From the NCBI RefSeq assembly GCF_002250505.1, contig NZ_NJGY01000004.1, positions 361,672 to 425,671 on the forward strand: 64,000 nt of DNA, read 5' to 3'. The notes under the pieces were generated by a model. That model had not been told where the DNA came from and did not search any database. It saw nothing but the letters and a program-made list of their open reading frames with translations. This document shows positions 61,609 through 64,000 of the stretch, piece by piece (position 1 is the first letter of the stretch; every line of letters begins with the position of its first letter). The position numbers and the translations under genes were made by a program. Source of the stretch: Janthinobacterium sp. PC23-8 (lineage in GTDB: Bacteria; Pseudomonadota; Gammaproteobacteria; Burkholderiales; Burkholderiaceae_D).

Positions 61609-61614
61609 GGCGCC

Positions 61615-61741
61615 GGGGTCAGGTCCGCCATTCGGACACGGACTCATGCATTGGTCGCCGTAGAAGCATGCTCAGTCGAAACCTAATCAGAACCACGAAC
61701 GCGCGCCGCAGGCGCGCGAGGCTGCCGCGTAGCGGCAGCAG
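61615..61741. repeat. palindromic direct repeat, copy 3
   Basis: A full-length copy with both hairpins; it differs from copy 1 by a few substitutions (for example GGTCCGCC for GGTCTGCC). It ends about 100 bp from the tRNA-Ser terminator. Confidence 0.85.
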
Positions 61742-61845
61742 ATGGGCGATTCGAATAGCCTCGCGCCCTTCAGGGCGCTCCGTCTTCGAATCCCCCGCGC
61801 AGGGCGCGCAGGCGCCCTGCTTCTCTCCACCGGCAGACGAAAAAA

Positions 61846-61868
61846 AAGCTACCCTAGGGTAGCTTTCT
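61846..61868 (-). terminator. terminator after tRNA-Ser
   Basis: A perfect palindromic stem AAGCTACCC-TA-GGGTAGCTT is flanked by an A-run on one side and a T-rich tract on the other, so it can work in either direction. It lies just after the 3' end of the minus-strand tRNA. Confidence 0.85.
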
Positions 61869-61880
61869 TTTTTTCGTCTT

Positions 61881-61971
61881 TGGCGGAGAGAGGGGGATTC
61901 GAACCCCCGATAGAGTATTACCCTATACACGCTTTCCAGGCGTGCGCCTTCAGCCGCTCAGCCATCTCTCC
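61881..61971 (-). tRNA. tRNA-Ser(GGA)
   Basis: On the minus strand the gene begins GGAGAGATGGCTGAGCGGCT. The anticodon loop CTGGAAA gives anticodon GGA (reads UCC/UCU). A long variable arm (TGTATAGGGTAATACTCTAT region), the T-arm GGGTTCGAATCCC and an encoded CCA are present. The 91-nt length and class II arm are right for tRNA-Ser. Confidence 0.96.
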
Positions 61972-62328
61972 TGCGTTCAATGCTGGCGGACTACTTGCAT
62001 TGACACTATTTCGCTTGTCGCGAAGCCGTAGATTATAGCAAAGAATCTATGTACTGCCAAAGATATTTACCGTGGAGTAAAAGTCTCTTTATAACCCAAG
62101 ACCCCGAAGCCGTTCTAGCGTCCTTGCTCCACAAGCACATCAGCAAACATTTTAAACCCCCAAACCCCGGCACAGGCACTTCGGGCCAAGCGGGCCTGAA
62201 AAACGTCGAGGGCAAGGCGCAGCGACGACGACAGTACGAATAGTACGGCTAGGAGCTGCAACGCCGCCATCGGCGTTTTCTCAGGCTCGCGTCTACGGCC
62301 CGCCATTTTTAGGCTTTTACGCCTTGCT
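61972..62328. other. intergenic region between acs and tRNA-Ser
   Basis: The ~357-bp gap between acs and tRNA-Ser (both on the minus strand) should contain the acs 3' untranslated region and the tRNA promoter (62000-62050 on the minus strand). No gene or named element is recognised. Confidence 0.4.
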
Positions 62329-64000
62329 TTACGACGTCTCTTTCAGCTGATCCAGGATGGCCGGATTTTCCAGCGTGGAAACGTCCTGCGTGATCGTCTC
62401 GCCCTTGGCCAGCACGCGCAGCAGGCGGCGCATGATTTTGCCGGAGCGGGTTTTCGGCAGGTTGTCGCCGAAGCGGATCTCTTTCGGTTTTGCGATCGGG
62501 CCGATTTCCTTGCCGACCCAGTTGCGCAGCTCCAAGGCCAGTTTCTTCGCTTCCTCGCCGGTCGGGCGCGCTTGCTTGAGCACCACGAAGGCGCAGATCG
62601 ATTCGCCTGTCGTGTCGTCCGGGCGGCCCACTACCGCCGCTTCCGCGACCAGCGGGTTGGCGACCAGGGCCGATTCGATTTCCATCGTGCCCATGCGGTG
62701 GCCGGAAACGTTCAGCACGTCATCGATGCGGCCCGTGATCGTGAAGTAGCCGGTGTCCTTGTTGCGGATCGCGCCGTCGCCGGCCAGGTACATCTTGCCG
62801 CCCAGCTCTTCCGGGAAGTAGCTCGACTTGAAGCGCTCGGGGTTGTTCCAGATCGTACGGATCATCGATGGCCATGGGCGTTTCACCACCAGAATGCCGC
62901 CCTGCCCGTTCGGCACGTCATGGCCCGCTTCGTCGACAATGGCAGCCATAATGCCTGGCAGTGGCAAGGTGCACGAACCCGGCACCATTGGGGTGGCGCC
63001 TGGCAGCGGCGTGATCATGTGGCCGCCGGTTTCGGTTTGCCAGAAGGTGTCGACGATCGGGCATTTTTCGCCGCCGATGTGTTTGTAGTACCACATCCAC
63101 GCTTCGGGGTTGATCGGCTCGCCCACCGTGCCCAGCAGGCGCAGGCTGGACAGGTCGTAGTGCTGCGGATGGACTTTCGGGTCCACGTCGGCCGCCTTGA
63201 TCAGCGAACGGATGGCCGTCGGCGCCGTGTAGAAGATGCTGACGTTGTGCTTTTTGATGGTTTCCCAGAAGCGGCCCGCGTTCGGGTAGGTCGGGATGCC
63301 TTCGAACACCACTTGCGTGGCGCCGACGGCCATCGGGCCATAGGCGATGTAGCTGTGGCCCGTCACCCAGCCGATGTCGGCCGTGCACCAGAATACGTCG
63401 TCGGGCTTGATGTCGAAGCTCCACTTCATCGTCAGCGCGGCCCACAGCAGGTAGCCGCCGCTCGAGTGCTGCACGCCTTTCGGGGTGCCGGTCGAGCCGG
63501 AGGTGTACAGAATGAACAGCGGATGCTCGGCATCGACCCATTCCGGCTCACACTGCGCGCTCTGGCCTTCGACCAGCTCGTGCAGCCAGGTGTCGCGGCC
63601 CTCGACCATGTTCAGGGCGCTGCCGGTGCGCTGATAGACGATCACGTTTTTCACGCACTCGCAGCCGCCCAGCGCCAGCGCTTCGTCGACGATGGATTTC
63701 AAGGGCAGCTTCTTGCCGCCGCGCAGTTGTTCGTCGCCGGTGATTACCGCCACGGCGCCGGCGTCGATAATGCGTTCCTGCAAGGATTTGGCCGAGAAAC
63801 CGCCGAACACCACCGAGTGGGTGGCGCCGATGCGCGCGCACGCCTGCATGGCGGCCACGCCTTCGAGCGACATCGACATATAAATAATGACGCGGTCGCC
63901 CTTGGCGATGCCCTTGGCTTTCAGGCCGTTGGCGAACTTGCAGACTTTTTCGTGCAGTTCTTTATAGGTTGCCTTGGTGACGGTGCCGTCGTCGGCTTCG
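62329..64000 (-). CDS. acs: acetyl-CoA synthetase, N-terminus outside window
   Basis: The frame is open to the right edge, so about 550 C-terminal residues are present. AMP-forming acyl-CoA synthetase motifs are complete: LYTSGSTGTPKGVQHSSGGY (P-loop), DIGWVTGHSYIAYGP, DTFWQTETGGHMITP, ITGRIDDVLNVSGHRMGTME, and KTRSGKIMRRLLR with the acetylation-regulated Lys. It makes acetyl-CoA from acetate, ATP and CoA, feeding the glyoxylate shunt (aceA in this window). Confidence 0.95.
   Translation of the reverse strand, partial: EADDGTVTKATYKELHEKVCKFANGLKAKGIAKGDRVIIYMSMSLEGVAAMQACARIGATHSVVFGGFSAKSLQERIIDAGAVAVITGDEQLRGGKKLPLKSIVDEALALGGCECVKNVIVYQRTGSALNMVEGRDTWLHELVEGQSAQCEPEWVDAEHPLFILYTSGSTGTPKGVQHSSGGYLLWAALTMKWSFDIKPDDVFWCTADIGWVTGHSYIAYGPMAVGATQVVFEGIPTYPNAGRFWETIKKHNVSIFYTAPTAIRSLIKAADVDPKVHPQHYDLSSLRLLGTVGEPINPEAWMWYYKHIGGEKCPIVDTFWQTETGGHMITPLPGATPMVPGSCTLPLPGIMAAIVDEAGHDVPNGQGGILVVKRPWPSMIRTIWNNPERFKSSYFPEELGGKMYLAGDGAIRNKDTGYFTITGRIDDVLNVSGHRMGTMEIESALVANPLVAEAAVVGRPDDTTGESICAFVVLKQARPTGEEAKKLALELRNWVGKEIGPIAKPKEIRFGDNLPKTRSGKIMRRLLRVLAKGETITQDVSTLENPAILDQLKETS

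Noticed and set aside
60908..61741. CRISPR array
   Set aside because: Only three long, widely spaced units with internal hairpins and no uniform spacers or cas genes; REP-like repeats fit better.
61619..61930. Small minus-strand protein frame
   Set aside because: It runs through the tRNA-Ser gene, its terminator and repeat copy 3; not coding.

Overview
The window is GC-rich bacterial chromosome, most like a betaproteobacterium of the Oxalobacteraceae (Janthinobacterium/Duganella/Massilia type). That placement is inferred from the gene set and codon use: a long-form isocitrate lyase, glutamyl-Q tRNA(Asp) synthetase, paired TPM-domain proteins and T6SS/Rhs genes. No 16S gene is present to confirm it. 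Two long AT-rich stretches (about 24.5-29.9 plus 31.36-31.9 kb, and 55.4-60.85 kb) stand out from this background and are bounded by mobile-element debris.

Layout. 0-13 kb holds two TPM-domain proteins, an SDR oxidoreductase, a VanZ-like protein, a lipoprotein, an M24-fold protein that has lost its metal ligands, a luciferase-like monooxygenase, an MFS exporter and an HDOD protein. A four-gene BMP/ABC nucleoside importer follows. 13.3-25.7 kb holds a divergent Tsx-like nucleoside porin and a type VI secretion block: tssF, tssG, vgrG, a DUF2169 adaptor and a large PAAR-Rhs effector, whose 3' end changes abruptly to AT-rich DNA. 25.4-31.9 kb is an array of small AT-rich genes that look like stored Rhs immunity genes. 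It contains two paralogue families, three decayed members, an IS481 relic, and a precise IS66 insertion with a perfect 8-bp target duplication inside a third member of one family. 32-41 kb returns to core-like DNA: gluQ, a TonB receptor, a multi-PAS hybrid histidine kinase overlapping a class A beta-lactamase gene, and small hypotheticals.

40.8-45.5 kb is a second, wrecked T6SS effector locus: an intact PAAR gene, a truncated Tla3-like adaptor, and a vgrG with an internal deletion, split by an IS200/IS605 element with Y1 TnpA and RNA-guided TnpB. 45.6-50.1 kb carries an exported nucleoside hydrolase, an MHS-family transporter and isocitrate lyase. 50.2-54.2 kb is a Fur-box-preceded operon of a heme/hemoglobin-type TonB receptor, an EF-hand lipoprotein with a 15-bp coding tandem repeat, and a DUF4198 periplasmic protein.

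55.4-60.85 kb holds one giant AT-rich gene (1,634 aa): a STAND-like NTPase head with a degenerate P-loop, a very long helical middle and a C-terminal phospholipase-D-like domain. It lies between a damaged IS481 element and a cluster of ~105-128-bp palindromic direct repeats with a group II intron remnant. This is the best candidate for an undescribed (anti-phage-like) system. The window ends with tRNA-Ser(GGA) and the 3' part of acs.

The main functional threads are nucleoside scavenging (Tsx porin, BMP ABC importer, exported nucleoside hydrolase), T6SS/Rhs competition with an accumulating immunity archive, iron/heme acquisition, and acetate/glyoxylate metabolism (aceA, acs).
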